A stretch of DNA of 64,000 nucleotides from Alphaproteobacteria bacterium (GTDB lineage: Bacteria; Pseudomonadota; Alphaproteobacteria; Micropepsales; Micropepsaceae), in the NCBI GenBank assembly GCA_947474565.1, contig CANJIS010000008.1, positions 1-64,000 on the forward strand, written 5' to 3'. Shown in pieces: positions 16,758 through 25,792 of the stretch (positions are counted from its first letter, which is position 1; each line of letters starts with the position of its first letter). A program made the position numbers and the translations under genes. The notes beneath the pieces were generated by a model. It saw only the letters and a list, made by a program, of their open reading frames with translations. It did no database searches and was not told the origin of the DNA.

Positions 16758-17798
16758 ATGGCCAAACGTTCCGCAGCCCCTGTCGAGCCGGACTTTCCGC
16801 ATCCCCGCCGCACCCTGCAGCTTTGGGGTCAGGACGCCGCGTTGGCGCGGGCGGCGCGGGCCCTGCGCAGCGGGCGGCCGCCGCAAGGTTGGTTGATTTC
16901 CGGCCCGCCCGGCGTGGGCAAAGCCACCATGGCCTACCGTATCGCGCGCTACCTTCTGGCCCATGGCGCCAAGGATAGCGGCGCCGCCGATCTTGCCGTG
17001 GCGGCCAATGATCCCGCTGCGATGCAGATGTCGGCCGGGGCGCATCCGGGCTTGCTGCTGCTTCAGCGCGGCTTCAATGAAAAAACTGGCAAGCAGATGA
17101 CGGTGTTGGGCGTGGACGAGGTTCGCAAGCTCGCCGGGTTCTTCGGCATGACCTCGGGTGCGGGTGGCTGGCGTGTCGGCATTGTCGATACCGCCGATGA
17201 TATGAATGACAACGCCGCCAATGCGCTTTTGAAGATGCTGGAAGAACCGCCCAGCCGCGCCATGCTGATGCTGCTGTCCAACACGCCAGGCCGCTTGCTG
17301 CCCACCATCCGTTCGCGTTGTCAGCGCCTGGTGCTGCGGCCACTGGACGACGCCACCATGGATCAGGCGCTCAAACAGTATCTGCCGGATGTCAGCCCCG
17401 ACGAACGCGCGCAACTGATCCGTCTTTGCGGTGGCTCGATTGGCGCGGCGATGACGCTGGCTTCCGGCGAGGGCAGGGAGCTGGCTGCGCAAGCCGATAA
17501 GCTGGTGGAGGGTGCTTCCGCGCCCGATCTGCTGGCCCTGTTGGCACTTGGCGAAAAGCTTTACCGCGTCACCGATGGTCTGGAAAAATTCGGCAATTTT
17601 CTGGTCGAAGCACTGTCGGAGCGTATTCGCGCCCGCGCCTATCAGGGTGCGCCAGGACTTGAGCGCTGGACCGCCGCGCTTACGCGTTTGAAGAGCGCCT
17701 TCGCGCGGGCCGAAGGCCTGCATCTGGAACCACGCCAGACTTTGCTCACCACGGCGCGCGACCTGTCGCAAACCGCCCGACGTGCAGGGGCTCTCTAA
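16758..17798 (+). CDS. holB: DNA polymerase III subunit delta prime
   Basis: Clamp-loader delta' subunit, 346 residues. The AAA+ fold is recognisable: GPPGVGKATMAYRIARYLL (P-loop-like), ANALLKMLEEPPSRAMLMLLSN (sensor/SRC region) and RSRCQRL. It overlaps the tatD start by one base. In many alphaproteobacteria metG stands between holB and tatD; here it does not. Confidence 0.94.
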   Translation: MAKRSAAPVEPDFPHPRRTLQLWGQDAALARAARALRSGRPPQGWLISGPPGVGKATMAYRIARYLLAHGAKDSGAADLAVAANDPAAMQMSAGAHPGLLLLQRGFNEKTGKQMTVLGVDEVRKLAGFFGMTSGAGGWRVGIVDTADDMNDNAANALLKMLEEPPSRAMLMLLSNTPGRLLPTIRSRCQRLVLRPLDDATMDQALKQYLPDVSPDERAQLIRLCGGSIGAAMTLASGEGRELAAQADKLVEGASAPDLLALLALGEKLYRVTDGLEKFGNFLVEALSERIRARAYQGAPGLERWTAALTRLKSAFARAEGLHLEPRQTLLTTARDLSQTARRAGAL

Positions 17799-18580
17799 TG
17801 CTTGTCGATAGTCACTGTCATCTTGATTTTCCGGAATACGCCGGCAGTGTCGAAGGGGTGGTGCAACGCGCCCGCGCCGCCGGTGTCGGCGTGTGTGTCA
17901 GCATTGGTACCGAGCTGGCGCGCTTTCCCGGCGTGAGGAAAGTGGCCGAACAATTCCCCGATGTCTGGTGCAGCGTAGGCGTGCATCCGCATGAGGCGGA
18001 AAAGGAATTGCTTAGCGACCCCGCGCCGCTGCTGGCGGAAGCCGCTCATCCCAAAGTGGTGGGGATCGGTGAAACCGGCCTCGATTATTATTACGAACAC
18101 GCCCCGCGCGAGGCACAGAAGAAGAATTTCCGCGCCCATATCGCGGCGGGGCGTACCGCCGGCTTGCCGGTGATCGTCCATACAAGGGACGCCGATGACG
18201 ACACCATCGCCCTGTTGGAAGAGGAAATGGCGGCTGGACCGTTCACCGGCCTGATCCATTGCTTCACCGGCACGCAAACATTGGCCGATGCGGCGTTGAA
18301 ACTGGGGCTTTATATTTCCGTGTCCGGCATCGCCACTTTCAAAAACTCGCAAGCGCTGCGCGATGTGCTCAAGACCGTGCCGCTGGATCGTCTGCTGGTG
18401 GAAACCGATGCGCCGTTTCTGTCACCCATGCCGCATCGTGGCAAAACCAACGAGCCGGCCTTTGTGGTCCATACCGCCAAAATGCTGGCGGAGCTGAAAG
18501 GTGTCAGCGAAGCGGAGCTTGCCGCCGCCACCACGGATAATTTCTTTCGCTTGTTCCCTAAGGTTGGGCGCCCCGCATGA
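17798..18580 (+). CDS. tatD: TatD family metal-dependent hydrolase
   Basis: TIM-barrel DNase-like hydrolase, 260 residues, with N-terminal metal motif VDSHCHLDF (H5, H7), GETGLDYYY, PVIVHTRDAD, the GLIHCFTG histidine and ETDAPFLSP. TatD proteins act on DNA ends in 3'-5' direction; the cellular role is modest and redundant. It sits between holB and an MBL hydrolase with four-base overlaps, as in many relatives. Confidence 0.93.
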   Translation: MLVDSHCHLDFPEYAGSVEGVVQRARAAGVGVCVSIGTELARFPGVRKVAEQFPDVWCSVGVHPHEAEKELLSDPAPLLAEAAHPKVVGIGETGLDYYYEHAPREAQKKNFRAHIAAGRTAGLPVIVHTRDADDDTIALLEEEMAAGPFTGLIHCFTGTQTLADAALKLGLYISVSGIATFKNSQALRDVLKTVPLDRLLVETDAPFLSPMPHRGKTNEPAFVVHTAKMLAELKGVSEAELAAATTDNFFRLFPKVGRPA

Positions 18581-19389
18581 TCGAGGCCCGCATTTTGGGA
18601 TGTGGCTCTTCGGGCGGCGTGCCGCGCTTGGGTGGCCCGGACGGGACAGGCAATTGGGGCGTCTGCGATCCGGACAATCCCAAAAACCGCCGCAGCCGCT
18701 GTTCGCTGCTGGTCAGCAGCAAAAACGATCAAGGCGCTACCAATGTCCTGGTGGACACGTCGCCGGACATGCGCCAGCAATTGCTCGATGCGCGGGTGAC
18801 CAATCTGGATGGCGTGCTCATCACCCACGGTCATGCCGATCAGTTGCATGGCATGGATGACCTGCGTGTTCTGACCATCAAAAACCATGCCCGCATCGAT
18901 GTGTGGTTCGACCGCACCACCAAGGCGGATGTGATGCAGAAATTCGGCTATTGCTATGTCCAGGCGCCGGGCAGCGACTATCCACCCATTCTCAATGCCC
19001 ATGAGATCGCCGAACCCTTCGCGGAATTTGCAATTGCCGGAGCAGGGGGCGCCATTCCGGTGCGCGCCTTCGGCCAGCGCCACGGGACGATTCGCTCCTT
19101 GGGCTTCCGGTTCGGGAATTTGGCCTATTCGCCGGATGTCCACGATCTGGACGAGGCGGCCCTGGCCGCCCTGGAAGGGGTGGAGTGTTGGATTGTGGAC
19201 GCCCTGCGCCGCACCCCCCATCCCAGCCATTTTCACCTGGAACGAACCCTGGAGTGGGTCGGAAAAGTCAGCCCGCGCCGCGCCATTCTGACCAATATGC
19301 ATGTGGACATGGACTATCAGACCCTGGTCCGGGAACTGCCTCCGGGCGTTGAACCGGGCTATGACGGGATGACCGTGACCTTGGGCTAA
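18577..19389 (+). CDS. MBL-fold metallo-hydrolase (PhnP-like)
   Basis: Metallo-beta-lactamase-fold phosphodiesterase-like protein, 270 residues. Start region LGCGSSGGVPRLGG and metal motif THGHADQLHGMDDLR are typical of the PhnP-like group next to tatD. The HxHxDH motif reads HGHADQ, so the last ligand His is Gln here; I cannot tell whether that is common in this subgroup. Later metal residues appear in VHDLDE and TNMHVDMDY. It overlaps tatD by four bases and ends the operon that starts at rlpA or tmk. Substrate unknown. Confidence 0.85.
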   Translation: MIEARILGCGSSGGVPRLGGPDGTGNWGVCDPDNPKNRRSRCSLLVSSKNDQGATNVLVDTSPDMRQQLLDARVTNLDGVLITHGHADQLHGMDDLRVLTIKNHARIDVWFDRTTKADVMQKFGYCYVQAPGSDYPPILNAHEIAEPFAEFAIAGAGGAIPVRAFGQRHGTIRSLGFRFGNLAYSPDVHDLDEAALAALEGVECWIVDALRRTPHPSHFHLERTLEWVGKVSPRRAILTNMHVDMDYQTLVRELPPGVEPGYDGMTVTLG

Positions 19390-19487
19390 GGGCTTGGTCT
19401 AAACTTGGTGCCCCGGTTAACGCCTCTGCGCTTTGTCCGGCTCCGAAACGGATGTAAAATTTTACAAACCGGTCTTTTGGAGGCCCC

Positions 19488-20183
19488 ATGAAACAGCACC
19501 GTATCGCTTTATTGACCGCAACCGCAGCGGCACTGGTCGCGCTTAGCGCGCCCACCAAGGCATATGTGATCGTGGTCGGCAACGAGCTTGCGCGTGACTG
19601 CTATATCGCGGCCAAGGCCGCTGTTGATCCCGTGAACGGCATCGCCGCCTGCACCGCGGCGCTGGAAAATTCGGCGCTGACAGCGCACGACAAGGCGGGC
19701 ACCTATGTCAATCGCGGCACCCTGGAAATAGCGCGCAAGCGGTATGACGCCGCCATGGACGATTACAACAAAGGCATCCAGATCATGCCGACCCTGGGCG
19801 ATGCCTATGTTGATCGGGCCGGGGCCTATGTTTACACCAAGCAATGGGCGCTCGCGATCGCCGACGCCAACAAGGGCCTTGAGTTGGGCCGGAGCTTGCC
19901 GTTCGCCGGCTATTATAACCGCGCCGTCGCCGAGCATCTGAGCGGCGACCTGTAGCACGCCTATTTCGACTATCAAAAGGTGCTGGAGCTTGAGCCGAAA
20001 TTCATCCCCGCTTCGGAAATGCTCAAAGTCTTTGTGGTGACACGCAAGCCCAATCAGCCGACTTTGGCCGGCGAGACCGATCAGAACGCGCCGGTTCCGG
20101 CCAGCACGCCGAATGGTGCGAACACCAACGCACCGGTTCTGGCGGACACGTCGGCCGTCGGTACCCGGCTGGGCGGCAACTAA
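19488..20183 (+). pseudogene. TPR-repeat secreted protein interrupted by an in-frame amber codon
   Basis: An ORF with ribosome site TTGGAGG, a signal peptide (to about residue 25, APTKAY) and tetratricopeptide repeats (YVNRGTLEIARKRYDAAMDDY, YYNRAVAEHLSGDL) stops at TAG 19953-19955. The same frame continues without shift for 76 more codons and completes the TPR helix (HAYFDYQKVLELEPKF), followed by a Pro/Asn/Ala-rich tail ending GTRLGGN. One base change would restore a 231-residue protein. The upstream part alone could make a truncated 155-residue product. A perfect palindrome GTAAAATTTTAC lies in the leader (19454-19465). Confidence 0.8.
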
Positions 20184-20264
20184 AGGCAGCGTCAACTTTC
20201 AGTCCCGTAAGTTGGCAATAAGATGAAGGCATGCCATCTTGCCTGCTGCTGATCGGAGATTTCT

Positions 20265-20504
20265 ATGAAGACGACCCTGGTGGCGCTGAGCCTTTTCATT
20301 TTCTCGCCCCTGTTGTTTCCCTATGGTTCCTTTGTCTCCAAGGAGCCCAGCAATCCCAACTGGAGCCGCTATGCCGGGCAAGAGGGCAGCACCTACGACG
20401 CCAAGGCCAATCCGGCCCAGACCAACGGCACGGTGAGATATAATCCCATGGCGCCGCTGCCCCAGTCAGCACCCTCCAACCCCAACGGCATGCCGCGCCC
20501 CTGA
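20265..20504 (+). CDS. Hypothetical small secreted protein
   Basis: 79 residues, unrecognised. It has ribosome site CGGAGA, a hydrophobic N-terminus resembling a signal peptide (MKTTLVALSLFIFSPLLFPYG), then a hydrophilic Asn/Pro-rich region (SNPNWSRYAGQEG, PQSAPSNPNGMPRP). No domain is visible. It lies alone between the TPR pseudogene and a DUF3574 gene. Confidence 0.55.
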   Translation: MKTTLVALSLFIFSPLLFPYGSFVSKEPSNPNWSRYAGQEGSTYDAKANPAQTNGTVRYNPMAPLPQSAPSNPNGMPRP

Positions 20505-20601
20505 CGGTTTTTGCCGTCTAGCATGCACAACCACCCCCACCAGGGTGTTGCGTCTGCTTCCCATCTATTATTTTACATAATATTACTTATACGAAAATAA
20601 G

Positions 20602-21012
20602 ATGCCCAAACCGGCCCTGACCAGACCCGCCATCCTGCTCGCCCTGACTCTGGCGGCCACCCCCGCCTATGCCGCGTGCCCTGTGGGACAGACACCGATG
20701 CTGAGCGTGCGGCTCTATTTCGGTCTCACCGAGAACAGAAAGCTGATCACGGATACGGCCTGGGAGGATTTTCTGGCCCGTACCGTCACCCCGCGCTTTC
20801 CCGGCGGCTATACGGTTACGAACGCCATGGGACGCTGGCGCGATCAGAAGACCAACGCCATCGCCCGCGAACCCAGCCGGATCATCGAGGTGGACGCGCC
20901 TGACACCAAGGAATTGCGCGACAAGGCGGAAGAAATCCGTAAAACCTATACCGCCCGCTTCCACCAGCAATCCGTGGGAATTGTGACAATGCCGGTTTGC
21001 GGCGCCTTCTAG
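20602..21012 (+). CDS. DUF3574 domain secreted protein
   Basis: 136 residues with a signal peptide ending TPAYAAC. The mature part matches DUF3574: LYFGLTENRKLITDTAWEDF, VTPRFPGGYTVTNAMGRWRD, and SRIIEVDAPD. The family is short, periplasmic or extracellular, and of unknown function. An AT-rich stretch just upstream (20568-20600) likely holds its promoter. Two Cys (C26, C133) could form a disulfide. Confidence 0.85.
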   Translation: MPKPALTRPAILLALTLAATPAYAACPVGQTPMLSVRLYFGLTENRKLITDTAWEDFLARTVTPRFPGGYTVTNAMGRWRDQKTNAIAREPSRIIEVDAPDTKELRDKAEEIRKTYTARFHQQSVGIVTMPVCGAF

Positions 21013-21024
21013 CCAGTGGAATAC

Positions 21025-21819
21025 ATGTCCAATCCATCTCGCGATATCGAAGCCCTGCTGGAAATCATGCGCCGGTTACGCGGGCCCGATGGTTGCCCGT
21101 GGGACCGTGTCCAGACGTTCGAAACCATCGCACCATACACGGTGGAAGAGTCTTACGAAGTCGCGGCCGCCATCGAGGACAAGGACTTCAAAGCCCTGCC
21201 CGACGAATTGGGTGATCTGCTGTTCCAGGTGGTTTTCCATGCCCGCATCGCTGAAGAACAGGGCCTGTTCGACTTTGGCGATGTGGTGCAAGCCATCACA
21301 GGCAAGATGCTGCGCCGCCATCCGCATGTCTTTGGAGACGCCGAAGCGGCCAAGGATGCGGGCGCCCAGAAGCTGAACTGGGAGGCCTTGAAGGCGGAAG
21401 AACGGGCCCAGAAGGCAAAGGCCAGCAAAGCGGCGGCCTCCCTGCTGGACGATGTGCCCTTGGCCCTTCCCGCCCTGCTTCGGGCTGAAAAGCTGCAGCG
21501 CCGGGCGTCCACGGTAAGGTTCGATTGGGACGATGCCAGCAAGGTGATCGAGAAGCTGGCCGAGGAAGCCCAGGAGATTGTGGAAGCACCCCCGGAGAAA
21601 CACGCCGAGGAAGTGGGCGACCTGCTCTTTGTTGTGGCCAACCTGGCCCGGCATCTGAAGGTGGACCCGGAAGCCGCCCTGCGCGCCGCCAACGCCAAAT
21701 TCACCCGCCGCTTCAAATTCATCGAAGCCGGACTTGCCGCCCAAAACCGCACCCCGGCGGACGCCAGCCTGGATGAGATGGAAGCTTTGTGGGTGAAGGC
21801 CAAAAAGACGGGGCTTTGA
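21025..21819 (+). CDS. mazG: Nucleoside triphosphate pyrophosphohydrolase MazG
   Basis: All-alpha NTP pyrophosphohydrolase of 264 residues with two MazG halves. The first carries LRGPDGCPWDRVQTFETIAPYTVEE and DELGDLLFQVVFHA (EExxE and ExxD metal sites); the second has EKLAEEAQEI and EEVGDLLFVVANLARHL. It removes abnormal or stress-signal NTPs. The ATG at 21025 is preferred to the GTG nine bases earlier; neither has a strong ribosome site. It converges on hflX. Confidence 0.93.
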   Translation: MSNPSRDIEALLEIMRRLRGPDGCPWDRVQTFETIAPYTVEESYEVAAAIEDKDFKALPDELGDLLFQVVFHARIAEEQGLFDFGDVVQAITGKMLRRHPHVFGDAEAAKDAGAQKLNWEALKAEERAQKAKASKAAASLLDDVPLALPALLRAEKLQRRASTVRFDWDDASKVIEKLAEEAQEIVEAPPEKHAEEVGDLLFVVANLARHLKVDPEAALRAANAKFTRRFKFIEAGLAAQNRTPADASLDEMEALWVKAKKTGL

Positions 21820-21855
21820 CCCCTACTCACAGCCCCTGCCCCTTAAGAATTCACA

Positions 21856-23157
21856 TTAGTCTTCGGCGGCAGCCTTTTGATCGGGCTTAATTTTCCCCGG
21901 AAAATGACTGTCGAAAAGACCGGCGTCCTGTGGACGGATTCTGAGTTTCAGGACGATGTTGGCAGCCCTTTCGCGGCGGCTGACCACCTCGGCATGGCGG
22001 TAAGTCCAGGCCAAACCAGCCCCATCACTGACATCCAAAGTCAGGGTCAAACCAATGTTGTCATGTGTCACGGCGGCCTCGAAACGGTCCAGCAATGCAC
22101 CTACCCCAGCGCCCGTAAGGGCTGAAACTGCCACCGCGCTTTTGCCCCTGGCATTGCCGTCGAGCAGACCGTCCCGCGCCTCCTCCAGCAGCAGGTCGAT
22201 CTTGTTCAGCACCTCCACCATCGGCCGATCCTCCGGCACCCCCAGTTCAGCCAGCACCTTCAGCACGTCGGCCTTCTGGGCCTCGGTCTCATCATGGGCG
22301 GCGTCACGGATATGGACGATCAGGTCGGCTTCCAGCACCTCTTCCAGGGTGGCGCGGAAGGCGGCGACCAGCTCGGTGGGCAGGTCGGCGATAAAGCCCA
22401 CCGTATCGGACAGGATGACTTTGGTGCCGCGCGGCAGCTTCACGCCCCGCATGGTGGGGTCCAGGGTGGCGAACAGAAGATCCTTGGCCACCACGTCGGC
22501 GTCGGTCAGCCCGTTGAACAAAGTGGACTTGCCGGCATTGGTGTAACCGACCAGCGCGATCACCGGGTATGGCACCCGTTTTCGTGCCTGACGGCCCAAG
22601 GCGCGGGTGCGCTTGACCGCTTCCAGATCCTTTTTGATGCGCAGAATGCGTTCGCCGATCTGGCGCCGGTCGCTTTCGATCTGGGTTTCGCCCGGGCCGC
22701 CCAGGAAGCCGAAGCCGCCGCGTTGCCGCTCCAAGTGCGTCCAGCTTCTGACAAGCCGTGACCGCTGCCAGGTCAGATGCGCCAGCTCCACTTGCAGCCG
22801 GCCTTCCTTGGTCTGGGCGCGCTGGCCGAAAATCTCAAGAATGAGCGCGGTGCGGTCCAGCACCTTTGCTTCCCATTCCTTTTCCAGGTTGCGCTGCTGT
22901 ACCGGGGACAGATGGGCGTTGACGATAATGACTTCGGGCGTGAATTCTTTCGCCTCGATCGCGATCTCAGCCACCTTGCCCGAACCGATCAGTGTGGCCG
23001 GAACGGGTTTGACCAACGGCGCGATGATGGCGCGCGTGACCGTAAGCCCAATCGCCGCCGTCAGCCCAACCGCTTCGGCCAGCCGTTCTTCCGCATCGCG
23101 AGGCGTTACCGCCCGCGTGCGCGGTTCCACATGAATGACAAAGGCGCCGCTGCCCAA
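21856..23157 (-). CDS. hflX: GTPase HflX
   Basis: Ribosome-associated GTPase, 433 residues, that splits stalled ribosomes. The N-terminal HflX domain (VIIVNAHLSPVQQRNLE, then QVELAHLTWQRSRLVR and GGPGETQIESDRR) precedes a G domain with G1 GYTNAGKSTLFN, G3 DTVGFIADLP and G4 NKID. The start is a TTG three bases after hfq's stop (TGATTTTG), so translation is coupled to hfq, the classic hfq-hflX pair. Confidence 0.95.
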   Translation of the reverse strand: MGSGAFVIHVEPRTRAVTPRDAEERLAEAVGLTAAIGLTVTRAIIAPLVKPVPATLIGSGKVAEIAIEAKEFTPEVIIVNAHLSPVQQRNLEKEWEAKVLDRTALILEIFGQRAQTKEGRLQVELAHLTWQRSRLVRSWTHLERQRGGFGFLGGPGETQIESDRRQIGERILRIKKDLEAVKRTRALGRQARKRVPYPVIALVGYTNAGKSTLFNGLTDADVVAKDLLFATLDPTMRGVKLPRGTKVILSDTVGFIADLPTELVAAFRATLEEVLEADLIVHIRDAAHDETEAQKADVLKVLAELGVPEDRPMVEVLNKIDLLLEEARDGLLDGNARGKSAVAVSALTGAGVGALLDRFEAAVTHDNIGLTLTLDVSDGAGLAWTYRHAEVVSRRERAANIVLKLRIRPQDAGLFDSHFPGKIKPDQKAAAED

Positions 23158-23159
23158 AA

Positions 23160-23405
23160 TCAGGCGGTCTCGTGCGCCGCTTCATCCTGCAACTGGATCG
23201 GTCCCAGCGGCATCACCGTTGAAATCGCGTGCTTGTAAACCAGCTGCGCCTGACCATCGCGGCGCAGAAGAACGCAGAAATTGTCGAACCAGGTAATATT
23301 GCCCTGGAGCTTTACGCCATTGACCAGAAAGATTGTGACGGAAGCTTTGCTTTTTCGGACCGCGTTGAGGAACGTGTCCTGCAGATTTTGTTGTTTTTCG
23401 CTCAT
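23160..23405 (-). CDS. hfq: RNA chaperone Hfq
   Basis: Hexameric Sm-like RNA-binding protein for small-RNA regulation. From the ATG at 23405 it is 81 residues ([14 protein letters not shown]), the usual alphaproteobacterial length; the track's start adds 20 unsupported residues. Sm1 ([24 protein letters not shown]) and Sm2 (YKHAIST) are intact. It leads the hfq-hflX operon and lies downstream of the Nif/Ntr cluster as in rhizobia. Confidence 0.96.
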   Translation of the reverse strand: MSEKQQNLQDTFLNAVRKSKASVTIFLVNGVKLQGNITWFDNFCVLLRRDGQAQLVYKHAISTVMPLGPIQLQDEAAHETA

Positions 23406-23502
23406 GGGTTTGCCCATCTTTTTCTTGCGCCGTTGGGGAAACACGGCGCAGTCAGCATAGCCCATTGCTGCAATTGCGAAAGAGGGAAAAACCCTAAAAT
23501 TG

Positions 23503-24396
23503 CTAGCTTTTTATGCCTGCTTTTCGAGCATAGAGATCATGAATGCGGCGGCTTAACGCACCCGGGAAACCTTCCCCGATTTTGACGCCGTCAATCATAA
23601 CCACCGGCACGGCTGCGCCCGTAGCGGAAGACAGGAATGCTTCCCGAGCCTTCTGCGCTTGCGCAACCGTGAATTTGCGCTCGGCCACTTCCAAACCTGC
23701 CTCCCGGATAGCGTCCAGGATGATCCGCCGCGTTACGCCCGGCAGGATGGCGTTGGAAAGATCGCGGGTCACCACCGTGCCTGCCTGATCCACGATCCAG
23801 GCATTGGTTGAGCCGCCTTCTGTCACATAGCCGTCATCATCCACCAGCCAGGCCTCATAAGCGCCTTTGGCCTTGGCCGCCTGCTTGGCAAGCAGGTTGG
23901 GCAGAAGCTGGACGGTCTTGATATCGCAACGCTTCCACCGCAGATCGGGTGCGGTTGCGACGGCAACGCCCTTCTCCATCCGCGTCTTGAGCGCCGCCAT
24001 GTCTTGGGTACGCATGGTCAGGATCAGCGTGGGCTTGAGCGGTGTTTTGGGTGGGACATGGTCACGCCGTGCCGCGCCCCGTGTCACCTGCAGATACAGC
24101 AGCCCGTTGGCGATGCGATTGCGGGCGATCACTTCGCGCATCACCAGCTTCAGGGATTCCCGGCTCATGGGCATGGCGACACCGATTTCGCGTAACGAGC
24201 GTTCCATCCGGTCGAGATGCGGCTCTTCGTCAATCGGTTTGCCGCCGATCACATTGGTGACCTCGTAAATGCCGTCACCAAGCTGCAGGCCGCGGTCTTC
24301 GATATGCACGCCCGCCTGGGCATGCGGCAGGTAGCGGCCATTCACATAAGCGATGCGGCCGGCGGGGGAGTTTCCCCATTTAAGGATGTCAGGCAT
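23503..24396 (-). CDS. dat: D-amino acid aminotransferase (class IV)
   Basis: PLP fold-type IV transaminase, 297 residues from the ATG at 24396, which overlaps the ntrX stop (ATGCCTGA); the track's start lies eight codons upstream. It has [29 protein letters not shown], the PLP lysine in [11 protein letters not shown], and [10 protein letters not shown]. These fit D-alanine transaminase, which makes D-Glu/D-Ala for the cell wall or degrades D-amino acids. Branched-chain transaminase is the main alternative. Linkage to ntrX is common in alphaproteobacteria. Confidence 0.88.
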   Translation of the reverse strand: MPDILKWGNSPAGRIAYVNGRYLPHAQAGVHIEDRGLQLGDGIYEVTNVIGGKPIDEEPHLDRMERSLREIGVAMPMSRESLKLVMREVIARNRIANGLLYLQVTRGAARRDHVPPKTPLKPTLILTMRTQDMAALKTRMEKGVAVATAPDLRWKRCDIKTVQLLPNLLAKQAAKAKGAYEAWLVDDDGYVTEGGSTNAWIVDQAGTVVTRDLSNAILPGVTRRIILDAIREAGLEVAERKFTVAQAQKAREAFLSSATGAAVPVVMIDGVKIGEGFPGALSRRIHDLYARKAGIKS

Positions 24397-25792
24397 TGAA
24401 GCCCTGTTGCGATCCGACACCCAGCGATTTGAGTTTGCGGTGCAGGGCCGAGCGCTCCATGCCGATAAAGGCGGCGGTGCGGGAAATGTTGCCGCCGAAG
24501 CGGTTGATCTGCGCTACCAGATAATCGCGCTCAAAGATTTCGCGCGCTTCGCGCAGCGGCAACGAAATCACCAGATCGCCGCCCTTGCCGCCGCTCCAGC
24601 CGCCATTGTTGCCCAGATCGGTGGGCAGAAGGTCGGCCGACACCGCTTCATTGATGTCATCGCTGGTCAGGATCAAAAGCCGCTCCACGATATTGCGAAG
24701 CTGGCGGACATTGCCGGGCCAGCTATGGGCCTGCAGCACCGCCATGGCGTCATCGCCGATGGTGCGCATGGGCAATCCGCCCGCCGCCGACAGCCGCTTC
24801 ATAAAGTGGCTAATCAGATGCGGAATGTCATCGCGCCGTTCTGCCAGCGAAGGAATGCGCACCGGAACCACATTCAGGCGGTGATACAGGTCTTCGCGGA
24901 AACGGCCGCTTTCGGTTTCCACGCGCAGGTCGCGGGTGGTGGAGCAGATCACGCGTGCATCCACCTGCACCCGCGTGGTGCCGCCCATGCGGGTGAAAGT
25001 TTGATCGATCAGCACGCGCAAAATCTTGCCCTGGGTTTCCAGCGGCATATCGGAGACTTCGTCCAGATAAAGCGTGCCGTTGTGCGCCAGCTCGAACAAC
25101 CCGGTCTTGCGCGGGCCATCGGCGGATTCAAATCCGAACAACTCGGCTTCGATGCGGTCTGGCTCCATGGTGGCGCAGTTGATGGCGACAAAAGCGTTGC
25201 CGGCGCGGCGCGAACGGGCATGGATCAGCCGCGCCGCCACTTCCTTGCCGGAACCTGCGGGCCCGGAAATCAGCACCCGGCTGTTGGTGGGAGCGATCTT
25301 GTCCACCAGGGAGCGCAATTGCGCGATGTTGGAGGACTGGCCGACCAGTTCGCCATCATCGCCGGCCTTGAGTTTCAGTTCCTGCACTTCGCGTTTCAGG
25401 CGCGCCGCTTCCAGGGCGCGCTCCACCACATGCAGCAGGCGGTCTGCCTTGAACGGTTTTTCCACAAAATCGTAAGCGCCCTTCTTGATCGAGGCGACGG
25501 CGGTCTCAATCGTGCCATGACCGGAAATCATCACCACCGGCAGGTCGGGCTGCTCGCGCTTGATCGTTTCCAGAATCTGGATGCCGTCCAGCTTGGAGCC
25601 CTGGAGCCAGATGTCGAGCACGACCAGCGCCGGACGGCGCGCGCGCACGGCCGCAAGCGCGGTTTCGCTGTCGCCCGCGCTGCGGGTTTCATAGCCTTCA
25701 TCGCTGAGGATGCCGGAAATCAAATCCCGGATATCACCCTCGTCATCCACCACCAGGATTTCAGACGCGATCAACGATCCGTTTTTGCTCAT
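24389..25792 (-). CDS. ntrX: Nitrogen-responsive response regulator NtrX
   Basis: 467-residue NtrC-type regulator from the ATG at 25792 with GAGGAAG upstream. Receiver domain (ILVVDDEGDIRDL, phospho-Asp in VVLDIWL, KPFKADRL), AAA+ domain with Walker A GPAGSGKEV and Walker B-like TLYLDEVSD, and a C-terminal Fis helix-turn-helix (NISRTAAFIGMERSALHRKLKSLG). The sigma-54 GAFTGA loop is missing (GFESADGPRKTG), as is normal for NtrX, so it probably does not activate sigma-54. It overlaps ntrY by 32 bases. Confidence 0.94.
   Translation of the reverse strand: MSKNGSLIASEILVVDDEGDIRDLISGILSDEGYETRSAGDSETALAAVRARRPALVVLDIWLQGSKLDGIQILETIKREQPDLPVVMISGHGTIETAVASIKKGAYDFVEKPFKADRLLHVVERALEAARLKREVQELKLKAGDDGELVGQSSNIAQLRSLVDKIAPTNSRVLISGPAGSGKEVAARLIHARSRRAGNAFVAINCATMEPDRIEAELFGFESADGPRKTGLFELAHNGTLYLDEVSDMPLETQGKILRVLIDQTFTRMGGTTRVQVDARVICSTTRDLRVETESGRFREDLYHRLNVVPVRIPSLAERRDDIPHLISHFMKRLSAAGGLPMRTIGDDAMAVLQAHSWPGNVRQLRNIVERLLILTSDDINEAVSADLLPTDLGNNGGWSGGKGGDLVISLPLREAREIFERDYLVAQINRFGGNISRTAAFIGMERSALHRKLKSLGVGSQQGFNA

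Noticed and set aside
18817-18860. HxHxDH metal motif of the MBL hydrolase reads HGHADQ (Gln in place of the last His).
   Set aside because: Some alphaproteobacterial PhnP-like neighbours of tatD may share this substitution. Without an alignment I cannot call it abnormal.
24389-25792. NtrX lacks the GAFTGA sigma-54 contact loop.
   Set aside because: This is characteristic of the NtrX family and not a defect.
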